DNA of 64,000 nucleotides from Ophioderma brevispina (Eukaryota; Echinodermata; Ophiuroidea; Amphilepidida; Ophiodermatidae), in assembly GCA_023653785.1 (NCBI GenBank), contig JAMKCH010019767.1, forward strand, positions 62,001-126,000. The letters are read 5' to 3'. A model generated the notes under the pieces. The model saw only the letters and a list, made by a program, of their open reading frames with translations, had not been told where the DNA came from and made no database searches. The translations under genes and the position numbers were made by a program. Below are positions 12,263-24,899 of the stretch, piece by piece (within the stretch, counting starts at the first letter, position 1; every line of letters begins with the position of its first letter).

Positions 12263-12576
12263 GCGAATTCGTCAGTGGTTTAGTTCTGACATGTATTTAG
12301 TGCTTTGACGCTGGTAATATGCACAAGGCAAATAACTTGTTCAAAACATTTCCCATCCATACATGTTCCATTATACGAGTTTTGCTGTCCCGATGTCCGT
12401 ATATTCCATTCACTTCACATGGGCTATCGGAACCGCGTGTCACAGCGCATTGCTCTTCGTGGTCCACTGAGTACAGGCAAGACCCCGTGCAGTAAATGGT
12501 TGGATAGATCCACATGACTTAATTGTCGCATGGTGTGACGTCGTGCACTTGCCTCGATTTGTTGGTGGTTTGAGCA
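12263..12576. other. Unique-looking spacer
   Basis: Slightly less AT-rich than its surroundings. A minus-strand 72-codon frame with several Cys residues (12297-12515) was considered, but no family resemblance or splice context supports it. Confidence 0.4.
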
Positions 12577-12969
12577 GGGAAGTAGCCATGGGGGGTGCGG
12601 GGGTGCGACCCCCCCCACCCCAAAAAATGACAAAGGTCAGCTTTAACATGTTGAAGGTCCGCTTTATCATGTTGAAAGTCCGCTTTGTCTTGGCGCTTGT
12701 TGAAAAAAACTTGTAAACGTTGTAAGTGTTGTTATTTAAATAACTATATAAATATATGTCCAATGCACTGGTGAAATTACTACGTATTAGCATTATAATA
12801 TTATGATATGTTTTTTGAACGCCAATGCCCACCCCCGGTTTCAGATTTCTGGAGGGCGGACGGTGAAAAAATTTAGGTCAACCGCGAGCCGAAAAACACT
12901 GTTTGTGAAAAAAGGCCACTTATGCAAAATTACGCACACCCCCCCCCCTATATTCCTGGTCTACGGGCC
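12577..12969. mobile_element. GTAGCCAGG-ended short repeat, copy 1
   Basis: Starts with GGGAAGTAGCCATGGGGGGT and ends with CCTGGTCTACGGGCC, an imperfect terminal inverted repeat. Inside are TGACAAAGGTC, the AGGTCCGCTTTATCATGTTG phrase, a GCGAGCCGAAAA phrase and a C-rich tract. All of these recur in the same order at 14714-15122. It is non-coding and therefore probably a MITE-like non-autonomous DNA element. Confidence 0.75.
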
Positions 12970-14713
12970 TGAGGATTCTTCACAGTCAACATTCGCGTAA
13001 TATCACAATGGAGTAGCGATGCTCGTGCGGCAAGCCTAGACTCCTTTTTGTTTGTTAGTGTTTGTATTGGGCTAAATCAACGTTTACGACATAAACAAAC
13101 GTAGTTGTCCATTACGGAACTACAAAAGACGAGAAATACGACTTACACATTCATGGTGCACGTAACTTTCTCCGTCCTGCAGGTACTATTCATTGCTCAC
13201 ATGATTCTTCGATACAATAGTTTGATATTCTTTGATAAAACTTTTTATGTGGAGGTGGACCGGGCGGAATAGCCCCTGCAAGGGTGTCAAATTATACCAT
13301 GTGAAACTTTTCTATATGCTGCACCGTATTGAAAATCATTATTTTCTCACTGTATAGTTCTGGCAGGATTACATGTACTTCATTTCGTATTACAAGAAAT
13401 AAATATTTTGCTTTTCGTCTTTATGACAGGACGCCGGCTATGCATGGGCAATACACTCGACAAGATGGAGTGTTCCTGATATTTCTCAAGATTGATTACT
13501 GCCTTTTTCAAATTTGAAGTTCCCCACGGAACGAACGCTCCTTCCTCTGAATCTATCCCAGGTTTTCTCTACTCACCCCCGTCATCTAAAGTCCATTTTT
13601 AACGGAGTACATGTAGAAAATTACATAGCATCGTTTAACAGACATTAATATTCCAATGGCTTTGATTAGACACTTTATTTTCTTTGCTCCCATATTCCTT
13701 GGAAGGACCAACTGCTGAAAAAATCCCCTCCGAGTGTACTATGTGATGTGTTTGTTGGAACCCGACTTATTGTTATTATGTTGTACCTAGTATCTTGGCT
13801 GTAGACCTACTACTATTACCTAGGTTTATTCGTCAAAGAATACTCAATCTGCTTTTGTGGGTGCTTCGTGCATACTATCAAACTTGTTTCAACCAGATGT
13901 GTTTTGATATCTGGATGTAGACATCGTTGAACTCTTCCACGAAACATAAATCCTCTAAGTTACCAAAAATTTTGCCGATGTTTTATGTCCATACTGTCCG
14001 AATTAAAGGATTGTTGCAGTACAATGATGCCATGTCCTCACAGCGAGACTCCAGAATGACAGAATGCAAATGTAATATAAATCACATTTGAAATGTAATC
14101 ATCGGGTAATCTTCTGAGTCTTGAAGATACTTTTGTCCAGCAGTTTCAAGACGCACGGGGTGTCCCTCGACGACACTAACATTTCGCAGTACAATAATCC
14201 AAGTGTTTTATCCAAGTCTGTTGTCGCAATGTGTCCATTTTAGGACCACAAAACTGGATTTTTTTAATTCGAAAACTAAAGCCCTTTTGGCTGAAAGGTT
14301 ACAGCAGACAGCTCAGCTTTCAAGCTCCTGATCCCGTGTGCCATCCAAAATTATCAGCATTGGTCCTGTATCAATCACATCTGGAGATAATTCTACTGGC
14401 CAAGTTTGTAACTTACCAACTCTGTATATATGATTTAAAAATAGTATCTATCAATACCTAAAATAGATATAATATTAAACCTCCATCATGCATAAACATA
14501 GCCAACAATGTCTCGATTGGATCTCAACACAAAATGAATCTGCATGCGTAATCATTACATCAAGGGAATTACCCATTTTTACAATCGTGGTTTCAAACTT
14601 GCACAAGAAACTTGGAAAACGCCCAGCTATTTGAGTACTTATATCATCTAGCAGATCTCTACTAAAGCATAAACAACACCAGGGCGGAGCATAGTTGATA
14701 GAAAGTCATATCA
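12970..14713. other. No gene recognised
   Basis: AT-rich, with no coding or repeat structure I can assign. Confidence 0.5.
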
Positions 14714-15122
14714 GGGCCGTAGCCAGGGGGGTGCGGGGGGTGCGAGCACCCCTCCAAAAATGACAAAGGTCCCCTTTATCATGTAGAAGGTCCGCTTTCT
14801 CATGTTAGGCCGTGGTTGTCATAAAAAGTTCGGCAAGTCTTATGGGTTGTGGTGCTGGTATATGAATGACTAAAGCCAGACGAAGCAGAGAGTTAACCAT
14901 TGAAGTACGATTACTGATACGTTGTTTCTCAAAGCTTCGACAATTTTTTTTCTTTCCTCATCCCCCCCCCCACGGGGTGTTTCAGAATTTGGAGACGAGG
15001 GTGAAAAAAATTTTGGGTCGCAGCGAGCCGCAGCGAGCCGAAAATTTGGCAAATCGCTTCTGGCAAATCAGCACCCCCACCCCCCACCCCGCATAAATTA
15101 CGGCTCGGGCCTGGCTACTGCC
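14714..15122. mobile_element. GTAGCCAGG-ended short repeat, copy 2
   Basis: GGGCCGTAGCCAGG at 14714-14727 and CCTGGCTACTGCC at 15110-15122 form the terminal inverted repeat. The internal phrases match 12577-12969. A local duplication, CAGCGAGCCGCAGCGAGCCG, is present only in this copy (about 15019-15038). The overlapping frames here are not genes. Confidence 0.8.
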
Positions 15123-15785
15123 AATAGAAGTCAAATCTTGACTGCCACAGACAAAAATAATTGTAGCTGATTTTAGATAAAGGTACTAAATGAGACCGTT
15201 TTCGGATATGCATTCGTTGTCCATTGACCTATGGTGCTGCATATTTGGCATGAAGGTGAGAGAACACCAGACCTGACGTTTGTTATCGGATTTTCAGAGT
15301 GGACACAAAAGGTCAAATTTCATCTATAGGTCACTTGATAGGAAACCCTATGACAGAAAAATCGCGAGATCAGAGGCATGTAGAGGTCATCCAGTGGGCA
15401 AGAAATACGGTTTATCGCGAAATCTGGGTGACTGCCTAGTACTATAAATTTTAATCACCAAACAATGTGATTACTTATTGCATTAAAAACTTTAACTACT
15501 ATTTCAGCTTCACCATATTAGCATAAAGGTGACAGATGGGTGAAATCGCATAAAGACGGAGAGACTAAACTCTGATATGTATTTTCTCATGCACTGATTA
15601 AACATATACTCAGTAGTAGTTTTGTTACAACATCTAGACCATGAACGTCCTGTTTTGGCTTTTATCACACAGGTAAGAAGCAGCACAACCGTGCTAAAAT
15701 GGAATACAGAGGTGGGAATTCAATATTAACAACACTTATTTGAAGGAAAGTTAGAAAGTTGCTATACCTATCTGATATCACTATA
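15123..15785. other. No gene recognised
   Basis: AT-rich spacer between the short repeat and the next foldback element. Confidence 0.5.
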
Positions 15786-15789
15786 TAGG

Positions 15790-16755
15790 AGCATACAAGT
15801 TTCATAGTCAGGTGGAAGTTTAGGGACACAGCCTGAAGGATGGAAATGGAGGACAGACTTTTTCTATTGATAGATTTTAGTTCATTAGGACCTAAGCCAA
15901 TAATTTTTGGAGGGTGTGCAAAATTTGTTACAGTGGCATTTTTGAAAATCCAATATGGCTGCTACCATGTCCAAAATCACTAAAAATTCCTTACGTATTT
16001 CTGATAGAGACAAATATTTCTCGGTACTCCGGTGTTTTAAGCGCGAGAAAGTGTTGGTAATGTAATTTCATCATTACATTGCCACAAAAATCCAATATGG
16101 CTGCTCAAATGTCAAATATGCTCTCGAAATGATCTTAACTCCTCCATTATACCTATTTACGCTACTTGAATACATACTGAACACCTAAAATATATATGTT
16201 CTGCAGGTGTTCAAAATCTGTTAAATTGATCACACTCTGCAAGTGTTACTTTACGCCTCTGAATTCAATATGGAATAGCATTATGAAAGTATGACAATTT
16301 GTAGGTTTTAAAGAATCTTAAAAAGCAGCCACATTGGCTTCCATCTTGATTGTCACGCTGGTTAACACACTTGAAATGTCAGATATGAGTTCCTCCTGGG
16401 TATGGAGCGCAGAATTATGCCTCCATCACAAATACTTGATGAGTTATGGTCACTTGAATGATTTCAGGGCATATTGGGTTTTAGGGTGGCCATATTGGAT
16501 TTGATGGTAACGTTGTGATCAAATCACGTCAATAACCGATCCAAAAGATTCCTCGTGCTTTAAAACCTGGATCTAGTGCATAAAATTTTGGCCATTTGAA
16601 TGATTTGAGAGTGATAGCGGCCATATTGGATTTCTAGAAAATGCCATTGCACGAAATTTTGCACTTTGAAATCATTGACAAAAATCGATCAATAGAAAAA
16701 GTCTGTACTCCATTTCCACCCTGTGCCCACAATTCCTTCTGACTATCAGTAGTTC
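15790..16755. mobile_element. Foldback element with CCATATTGGA motifs
   Basis: The left portion (TCATAGTCAGGTGGAA... GATGGAAATGGAGGACAGAC, about 15806-15860) is the reverse complement of the right end (GTCTGTACTCCATTTCCACC... CTGACTATCA, about 16700-16747). Inner landmarks are AATCCAATATGGCTGC (left, twice) and GGCCATATTGGATTT (right, twice). The arms are about 350 bp and diverged. No transposase is visible. Confidence 0.7.
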
Positions 16756-17279
16756 AAGAAGTTTAGACACGATGTGAATGACATTCATAACACAGCAGGT
16801 GCTGTCTCCAAACGCGTATACGCTGAGAGCGTTGTGCTTCGTACTTCACTGATATGATGATTTGGGGAAATTTGTCAATAAAAGTGATGCAATTGAAATT
16901 GATATCTAATTGTGCATTCTTGTTTGTGGCAATATATATAAAAGGCTAAGCCTCACCCGGTAATGGAAGGGAAAATATCGTCATACTGAAGTTGTGTAAG
17001 GCTTTACTTAGATGTACATATTCAACCTTTTTTTATTAAGTACGTTTGTACCTAACAGGGGTTTGAGGTTATGAGATTTTTGCAAAGTTTTCTGCGTGTG
17101 TAGTTCAAGGACTTCGAAATATAGTGTAGGGACTTTAGCTTCAATAGGGCCTTAATTTATGATTGACCCATTAAAATTTAGAATATTGTCTCGATGGTTT
17201 TATTTGGTAGCAGGTACCTTCAGATAACAGAAAAGTGATGATGTAAACATTGAAAGTGTGTGCGAGCTGAGAAAACAGC

Positions 17280-17660
17280 ATTTTTCAAAATGGCCGCCAA
17301 ATTCTCCTATTCAAACATATATTATGGCTTTGAAATGACCAATTTTACATACTCTATAAAATTAATTAAATGAAACAAGATAAATAATGTTGATGGTTTA
17401 ATTATTTATAACATAAAATGTTAAATTGGTGTTATTTTGTAATTCAAAATGGCCGCCAATGAATAATACATAGGTTATAAATGACGTTATTAATAGCCAA
17501 TACAGAAAATTGCGACAGCATGCTAGTAAATATCAATTAAGTGACATTATGCAATGATAATGAAAATAAAATCCCGGGTTGAAGTTTGAAGTTTCAATTA
17601 TATAATTAGTGGTGCTATGCTGGGATTAAAATGGCCGCCAATGTGTTATGAAAGTCCAAT
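17280..17660. repeat. Block with three AAAATGGCCGCCA motifs
   Basis: TTCAAAATGGCCGCCAA (about 17285), TTCAAAATGGCCGCCAATG (about 17444) and TTAAAATGGCCGCCAATG (about 17626) recur about 160-180 bp apart in AT-rich DNA. The same core occurs in four other repeat blocks of the window. The core resembles the YY1 consensus (GCCGCCATNTTG on the other strand); function here is unknown. Confidence 0.6.
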
Positions 17661-18785
17661 TGCAAAAATGATACAGGAGGATCAGTTCTTCGTGAAGGTA
17701 AATCTATCTACATCATATAGGCCTGACACTGCATATGTAATAAGCGATGGAACACCACTGCACCTAGCCTAAAATCAGCAAGCAGTTGACACCCATATCA
17801 AGCTCACGTTGTTGCTGTCACCAACTCTGGTGTGAATCACATAGCAATTAGCAGTCCCAGAGGCGCAGGAAACCGAACCAGTGGGAGTAAAATTCCCATG
17901 TCGTCCTAAAATGCCCAATGACTTGCAGCAGCAAGTGCTAAACGGGGCCAAATTGCATGATAATTAACCCAAATTGGCACTCACGAGGGATGTGCGGCCC
18001 TTAAGTCCAAACTTGTGGGCTGTACATGTACTGTTTTTGTCTCTTCTCCTTAGGAAACTATATGATTAAGGAGAAATCTGCAGCTCTGCAAGGCTCTGAA
18101 AAAAGCTCTACCTAAATTTAGCAATATGAGGAGGCAAACATTTCCTTCAACTGGGATCCTTAAGAACTGAAATCACACTGGGGTTTCAACGAACTACTGG
18201 GGTCACAAATGCTTGTACCACTTTCCAAAATGTCAGTTTTCCCCCCGGATCCTTTCCCCCCACCAATCCGCATCGGTTTTATGCGAAGTAGATCCTTCTC
18301 ATATTATCATTGATACAGATGCTTTTTGGATTGAATGTTGCGTCAGCCAATCCTGTCAAGGGATATTCGCAAGAGGAGTGGGAGAGGGCCACAAATATTT
18401 TCCGTCACAGGACTGATATGGAAAGTACACCTGCATACTTGTCCTGAGACTTGTTTTTATTACCTGTTCATGAGAATTTTGCACATCTTAGCGACAAGGT
18501 GGAGGAATAGATGTTGTTCTCTAGTTTTGGTCCTTCGGCAAGGGCATGGATTCCAATAGGTCTAAAGTTAGACCCATATCTGTAATTAATTTTTGGCTAT
18601 CCGCAGATACAGATTTTCGCCTTCAAATTTAACACGAATTTGTAATTTTTTTAAAATACAAACTGTTGACTTTAATAAATTGTCTCCGGACTGAGGAATT
18701 GGTCAATTTTCCAAATAATTCCCAATAATTTCCAATTAGAGTATGGGAACTTTCGATCTTTAGAAAAGTTTAGGAACAATCCACA
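17661..18785. other. No gene recognised
   Basis: Mixed-composition sequence, a little richer in GC than its surroundings at 17.7-18.5 kb. Short frames only; no protein family is recognised. Confidence 0.45.
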
Positions 18786-18789
18786 AGTT

Positions 18790-19900
18790 CAGCGAGTCTA
18801 TAGTATTTATGGGATGAAGTAGGGGCCATGATACGTTTGCGATTTAACGATCTTTTCGTGCTACAGCGCTGGGTATCACTTACTTCCTTTTCACTAAATT
18901 GTTAAAATCTTATGTCACCAGGAAAAGCTGTATCCCCAACTGAAAAGAGTGCACATTATTTAGAAAAATGAATAAAATGTCAACTCCAATTTACTTCCTG
19001 CAGAATGTCATGACCCATATTTAACGCGTTAAAAACTCAAGCGAACAATAGATCTAATGATATTCAACAATCACCTAAAAACACTTCAGATCTTTTCTCA
19101 ACCGGGTATGCAGGTCCATTGTTACTTCTGAGACTGGCCACACACTGTTGAAAGAGATTTCAAGCTATATCGGGTGTTATGACCTCTCCCGTATTGAGCA
19201 TCTATATCTATTCATAACTAAAGGCCAACATACTCACCTCGCTCATGATTTTTCAAAATGTCGGCTGATACATTGCCTTTCTTCTTGTAATTAATAGAAA
19301 TAGGGTTTTTCACATAAGGTTTTAAAAGACCATAACTTGCGGATTTAGGTTATTCAAACCAATTATTCAGCCCTTGCTATGGGCTTTTCTTTCATGAATT
19401 TTGTCCCCTTACATTTCTTTTCGAACCAAATTATTACTCATAATTCCACAGGTTAATGAAACACACGCAGTAGAATCTCAGATTTCTTTTTAACTCGCGA
19501 ACCGAGGAAAGACGCGCTACAATTCAAGGGCAAGGACATATCATTCGAAATCTGTTCAACTGCATGCACAATAACTATGGACCATATGTAAAAGAATGTG
19601 AAGTGTTTTCCGGGCCGATTATTGAGCATTATTAGCCCCATTGTTCGCTTGAGCATGCTGAGGTTATGTCTATCCATTGGTCACTGATATTCTAGAAATA
19701 AATTGAGTTGACGTTTTATTCATTTTTCTAAATAATGTGCACCCCTTTCATGTGGGGACAAAGCTTTTCCTGGTTAAAATAATATTGTTTTAATTTTAGT
19801 GAAGGAAATAAGTAATCCCCAGGTCTGGAGCACGAATATTTAATTAAAAGGCCAACATTGTATCATGTACTATGGCCTAAAGTCTCTTTGGCCAATATTA
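18790..19900. mobile_element. Foldback element, nearly complete palindrome
   Basis: The left arm (about 18790-19280) and right arm (about 19450-19900) are reverse complements with indels. Pairs include ACTTACTTCCTTTTCACTAA with TTAGTGAAGGAAATAAGT, AATGTGCAC with GTGCACATT, CAAGCGAACAATAG with CATTGTTCGCTTG, and GTCAACTC with GAGTTGAC. The loop is about 170 bp. It has no coding capacity. Confidence 0.75.
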
Positions 19901-20631
19901 CAGTCCCGATTACAGTGAATGGATATGTGATGCTAGCACAATGCCAAGTCTAATTATATTTTTAAATAATTAAAATTATATAGGAGATTTAATATTCTAA
20001 GTCTTTTAGGGAAGAGTATATAAACTGTTATTTACAGTGATCGGGGTCTTTGTCTGAAGTTAGCTTAAGCAGTCTTGAGGATAAACGTTCATGTTAGACC
20101 GGTAGATGAGTTTATATTGACCAAGTAGATAGCCAGGATTGGCGGATGTTTGTTAATAAAGCTACATTTTTTAAGTTTATACTTTTAGTTGCCAAGTGAG
20201 TGTATTTATTCTGATATCAAGAATGAATTCCAGAACATTCTTTACCCGTTTGTCGCTGGAGTTATGAAAATCAAAATTTGTCTTTTGGATGACATTGATA
20301 ACATATTTTTTTAATTTTATGCACCGTCGAGTCTCCCTCATATGTGTGTATCGTATAATATTTGCATAATTAGGCTCTCAGAAACTCGAAATTTTAGAAA
20401 TTTGCAGGAACCTTCGAAGATAAATTTAGTTAGAGCACAAATATAGCTTAGAGGCCAAATATTTCCCAAAAACAGGAACCTTTAATAACTGATGGGGATC
20501 TTAAGCTATAATATGCGTGAAATGGGGGATTAAGGGTCGTACGGGACGCTGTACGCTGTGCCAAATCCCTATTCAGTCCCCCCGCCCCCAGATATCGAGA
20601 GCTTGCCGAATCCATTGTCGCAAATGCATTA
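19901..20631. other. No gene recognised
   Basis: AT-rich, with no assignable feature. Confidence 0.5.
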
Positions 20632-21260
20632 CCCAGATTGATCAAATTAGTTTTAGACCAGGTTTCTACATGTTTCAACTCAAAAAACTTTACATGTTTG
20701 AAATACACATGGAAAAACTTAATCGATACTTAAATAAACAAACACTTAATTGTTGAAGATCAAGTTCAAAATGAATTCATTTAGTTCAATTTTTTCATAA
20801 AAACATTTTAAAAGTTTCTACAATGCATAAGGAACCAGCCAATTTTACCATCCAATCGTACATACAATTCTGACTTGTACACCTTTGGGGATGTGGGTGT
20901 AAATATGCAGAGTGCCAAAGCATAATGCAGTGTAGGGGCCTCATTTCTTCTCCAAATTCTTAACAAGTATGAAATCCTCTTTTCCCAATCCACAAAGTAT
21001 GACGGCCATCTTGAGTTTTTTGATGGTAGTATTTCTGTATTGATACAATAGGCGGCCATCTTGATTTGTGGCTGCACATTTTAAAGTATAAACAAGTTCC
21101 TAAATTATGTAATAATCATTTTCGAGTTTCACACAGTTCATCATGCCATACCTTTAAAATAACTTAATGCAACAGTGACAGATGAATAACGATCTTCAGC
21201 ACGACTGAATTTCTTTTGGCAGCCATTTTGAAATTAAAGATGGCTACTAATGTTGATAAA
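20632..21260 (+). repeat. 0.87-kb tandem duplication, copy 1
   Basis: Matches 21503-22103 in direct orientation from AGATTGATCAAATTAG to GATGGCTACTAATGTTGAT. The two copies differ mainly by scattered one- to three-base indels. Both carry GGCCATCTTGA motifs. Copy 1 has an A-run at its right end (about 21260-21278). Confidence 0.9.
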
Positions 21261-21502
21261 AAAAAAAAAAAAAAAAAATAAAATTCCTTTTTAAGATTCA
21301 ACATCTGTATGTTGTTCTTTAATAATTAATATTCAATTGTCCCCGCATGAATGTGAAAAAGATGGGTCCATAAGTCTACAAACTGAAAACATAGTCAGCC
21401 AGCTAAATACCCTTACCGTGGACTGTATGAGCAGACGGATCCCCGTTTTAGTTTTAGCAGGCTTACAGCCACTTGCGCGCGGCTGCGGGGGTTATGCGTC
21501 CA

Positions 21503-22103
21503 GATTGATCAAATTAGTTTTAGACCATGTTTATACATGTTTCAACTCAGAGAAAAACATTTACATGTTTGAAATAAACATGGAAAAACGTGAATCGATA
21601 CTAAAAACAAACGAAAACAATTAATTTTGAAGATCAAGTTAAAAATGATTCAGTGAGTTCAATTTTTTTCATAAAAATACATTTTAAAAGTTCTAAATGC
21701 ATTAGAGAACCAGCCATATTTTACCATTCAATTCTGTACATACAATTCTGACTTGTAGCACCTTGGGGATGGGTGGGTGTAAATATGCAGAGTGCCAAAG
21801 CATGAATTTACAAGTATGAATCCTCTTTTCCCAATCCACAAGTATGACGGCCATCTTGAGTTTTTGATGGTAGTTGTTCCGATATTGCTACAATAGCGGC
21901 CATCTTGAATTTTGGCTGCCATTTTAAGATAAACAAGTTCCTAAATTATGTTAATAATCATTTTCGGAAGTTTCACAAGTTCAGTCATTCCATACCTTTA
22001 ATAAACTTAATGCAACATTTACAGATTTGAATAGCGATCTTCAGCACGACTGAATTTCTTTTGGCAGCCATTTTGAAATTAAAGATGGCTACTAATGTTG
22101 ATG
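21503..22103 (+). repeat. 0.87-kb tandem duplication, copy 2
   Basis: Second copy of 20632-21260. Between the copies lies a 240-bp unique spacer (21261-21502). Confidence 0.9.
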
Positions 22104-22464
22104 AAAAATTCGTGTTGTACTCTCAGAACTCTTTGGTGTATTTTGTATAGATAAAAGTAGATAGTTGCCACTTAAATTGTATTGTATATGGTCATAAATG
22201 ATTTAGTTATTGATGATATAGGTTCAGACACCACTAAAATGTCGCCCATTTTGATTTTTGGCCATATCTGATTTCGCACACACTTCTGAAAATTGCATCA
22301 GGCAGTTTTGTGATCTAGAGTACCCATAGATCATATCTAGACATGTAAAGTTATGTTCTAAATTTTCATCACTGGGTGTCAACTTTTAGGGGTGAAGTCC
22401 CTGCACTAATAGTCAAAATATAATAATACCAATCAAAAGCAATATATTAATTAAACATGCCACT
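22104..22464. other. No gene recognised
   Basis: AT-rich, with one GTCGCCCATTTTGAT motif (about 22232) related to the motif seen in the neighbouring duplication. Confidence 0.45.
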
Positions 22465-22990
22465 ATGACGTCATAAGTTAAGGAAAGTACGAAAATACAT
22501 GATATAGGGTGGAAAATTGATATTTTGCAATTTTACTGAATGAAAAACATCATCACTAAACGCTCTGTGTAAATAAAAATAGTCATTTGCCATTATGTAA
22601 AGCCCAAACCGGCGACCGCATGAAAATCAGGTACTCCTAACTTTTTTGCATGTTTTTGGTAAAACTTGAATTTTCCCCTATTTACTGACATGCGAACTTT
22701 GTGATGTCATTTTGAAGTAATGCTGGGCGTGTCGGTACTCATTTTGGTATCAATGAAAAGAGTAGGATGATAGCTATCCATTGATACCATAATCAAGTGT
22801 CTGTGGTATTCCTGCGTCGAACTAGGTGTGTTGATACTCCTCTTTCAAAGGGATGTCCCCCCCCCAATCCATCACTTTGGGAGCGTAACATGTCAATTGC
22901 GGGGTTAATTGACAATTACATTAAATAATTTGGTACCAGAAAGGGGGGTTTTAGCAAGTTACACAAAAATCTTGAAGGGGATTAATATCA
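22465..22990 (+). repeat. Repeat family R1, partial copy
   Basis: Shares an ordered series of phrases with 25310-26150 and 27400-28270: TGACGTCA, TATTTTGCAA, CTCATTTTGGTA(T/G)CAA, the CTATC block, CTGTG.TATT, a C/G-rich tract, CCATCACTTTGGGA and TCAATTG..TTA. It gives a third, more diverged reference for the duplicated units. Family identity is unknown. Confidence 0.65.
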
Positions 22991-23890
22991 GCTAATATGT
23001 CTGTGAATAGTCAAAACACTTACTGCATGAATTATTGTAAATATTGTATCTTTGAGCTGAAAACCTGACTTAAATGGGTCATTTTAAAGATTTTTTTTTA
23101 CTTTAAATCACATTTTGTTCGAACATACCCGCCCATACTATAAAATCAAACCATAGTTGACAAACGTTGACATACGCGCAATTGGTTGCCTAATTCTGTC
23201 TCTTTTCCCTTAGTTTCCGTATTCATTTGTACGGTGCACGATCGGTTTCTTGGGTAGAGCAAAATGGCCCCGTTCAATTTCCGGTTTCCTCACGTTCGAG
23301 CGGCGATATCCTATCCAGTGTGTAGAGATCAGTGTTTAGTAGTCACGAATGGTGAATGCTGATTGGTTAATGTCCCAATTAATATTTTCACGTATTACCA
23401 AAGTAATTTTTCATTACGCACAACAAGTATCAGGTCCCTACCATACATAAATATATAGATGTAATGATGTTGTGCATCTGTTCTGCTCCAGCCGCCTCTG
23501 AAGAGCACAATTCAATATGGAGACACATTGGAGGCAATCTCAAACAAATATATCTGCTCCGTATATTCTTCCCATGTCCTTCATGTACAAAAACATTTTC
23601 AAATTGGCCTTCAAATTCTCCTACTTGTTTTGGAGAAATGGTGACCAATGTGATGTCTTTGAAAGAGGTAATTTAGGGCTTTCACCAGCCTACAGGGGCT
23701 ACTCTGCAGAATTCAACTCTGTGCACTGCCTAGGATAGACTGCTGAATCACAGTGGCCATGACATCTTGGTCTAGGACTTCCTTGTTGGGCATTGGGAAT
23801 GGCAGCTGTAAAACTGTATGTAGCAGCACTATGATGACTGACTTTATGTTGCTGTGCAGTTAGTCCAACTTGTTGATTTGTACTTTATAG
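22991..23890. other. No gene recognised
   Basis: The segment 23150-23350 is less AT-rich, with a CCGTTCAATTTCCGG.. TTCGAGCGGCG stretch. The overlapping 70-codon frames at 23.43-23.74 kb resemble nothing known. Confidence 0.45.
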
Positions 23891-23894
23891 GCCT

Positions 23895-24899
23895 CCATAG
23901 AGAAGATATACGATCGTGTACACCGAGCCGAAGTATGGAACTGTTTGAGTCTGAAAGGAGTATGCGAAAAGCTTAGTTCAGGACAGTAAAACCCAGACAC
24001 GATGCACAGCTGGAACCACCGAGGCTTTTGACGTCACAGTTGATGTTCACCAGGAATCAGCATTGAGTCCATTGCTCTGCGCAATTATAATGGGCTGTGT
24101 AACAGAAGGATTGAGGAAAGAGGCACCATGGCAGATTCTGTTTGAAGATGACGTGGTGCTGTCTACTGGGATGGAGCAGAAGAGAAACTGGAGCAATAGA
24201 GAACTTGCCTGGAAGACAGAGGTATGAAAGTACGCAGGGCGACAGAGTACTTATGTGTTGGCGGTGGAATGGAGAATGTGGGAATGCAGGGGTGGCAGTG
24301 ACGAAACTACCGACTTAAAGTACCTGGTACAACAGTCCAAGAGGATGGAGGTTCTAGAAAAGAAATGAGGAAACGGATACAATTGAGAAATGGCTGGAGA
24401 AAAGTGAAAAGAATGATGTGCAAAAAGAGGGTACCACAGAATGTGAAAGGAAAGATGTACCAAACCATGGTGAGGCCAGCTATGTCAGTGGAGCAGTGGC
24501 AGTTAACAAGAAGCAAGAAAGGCGGATGGAGGTGGTTGAAATGAAAATGCTGAGGTTCTCTCCCTGTGAGTGACGAAAAAGGATAGACGCAGAAACGAAT
24601 CTATTAGAGACTAGCTAAAGGTGGGATTGGTGGTATAAAGCTGAGGGAGACTAGATTACGCTGGTGGGGCCATCTCAGTCGCAAGGAGCAGCCCTTTGTT
24701 GGAAAACGAGAGATGGAAGTCAAGTTTGGAAGCAGGAAGAGAGGGAGATCAAAGCGAAGATGGACAGATTGTGTTAATGAGGATATGAAAGCAGCTGGAC
24801 TGTCAGATGAGGAGGCCTTAGACAGGAAATTACGGAGGGCAGCAATCCTCACCGGCGATCCTACTTGAAATAAAAAATAAAACCAGAAGAAGAAGACGA
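23895..24899 (+). pseudogene. RTE-like non-LTR retrotransposon, 3' half
   Basis: Plus-strand remnant of a LINE polyprotein. The RT core is visible as YDRVHRAEVWNCLSLKGV (from 23909), then after a frame break TTEAFDVTVDVHQESALSPL (from about 24023), then FEDDVVL (about 24145), where FADD is expected, so a Gly and an Ala near the active site are changed. The C-terminal RGRSKRRWTDCVNED..LRRAAILTGDPT segment (about 24737-24865) is uninterrupted and ends at a TGA (24866-24868). A very short 3' end of about 30 bp, rich in GAAGAAG, follows; this is typical of RTE-type elements. The middle has many stops and frameshifts. There is no N-terminal endonuclease, so it is 5'-truncated. Its last 0.4 kb is duplicated at 26591-26997. 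Confidence 0.82.

Noticed and set aside
12297..12515. Cys-containing 72-codon minus-strand frame
   Set aside because: No recognisable family, and no convincing splice sites or neighbours; not enough to call an exon.
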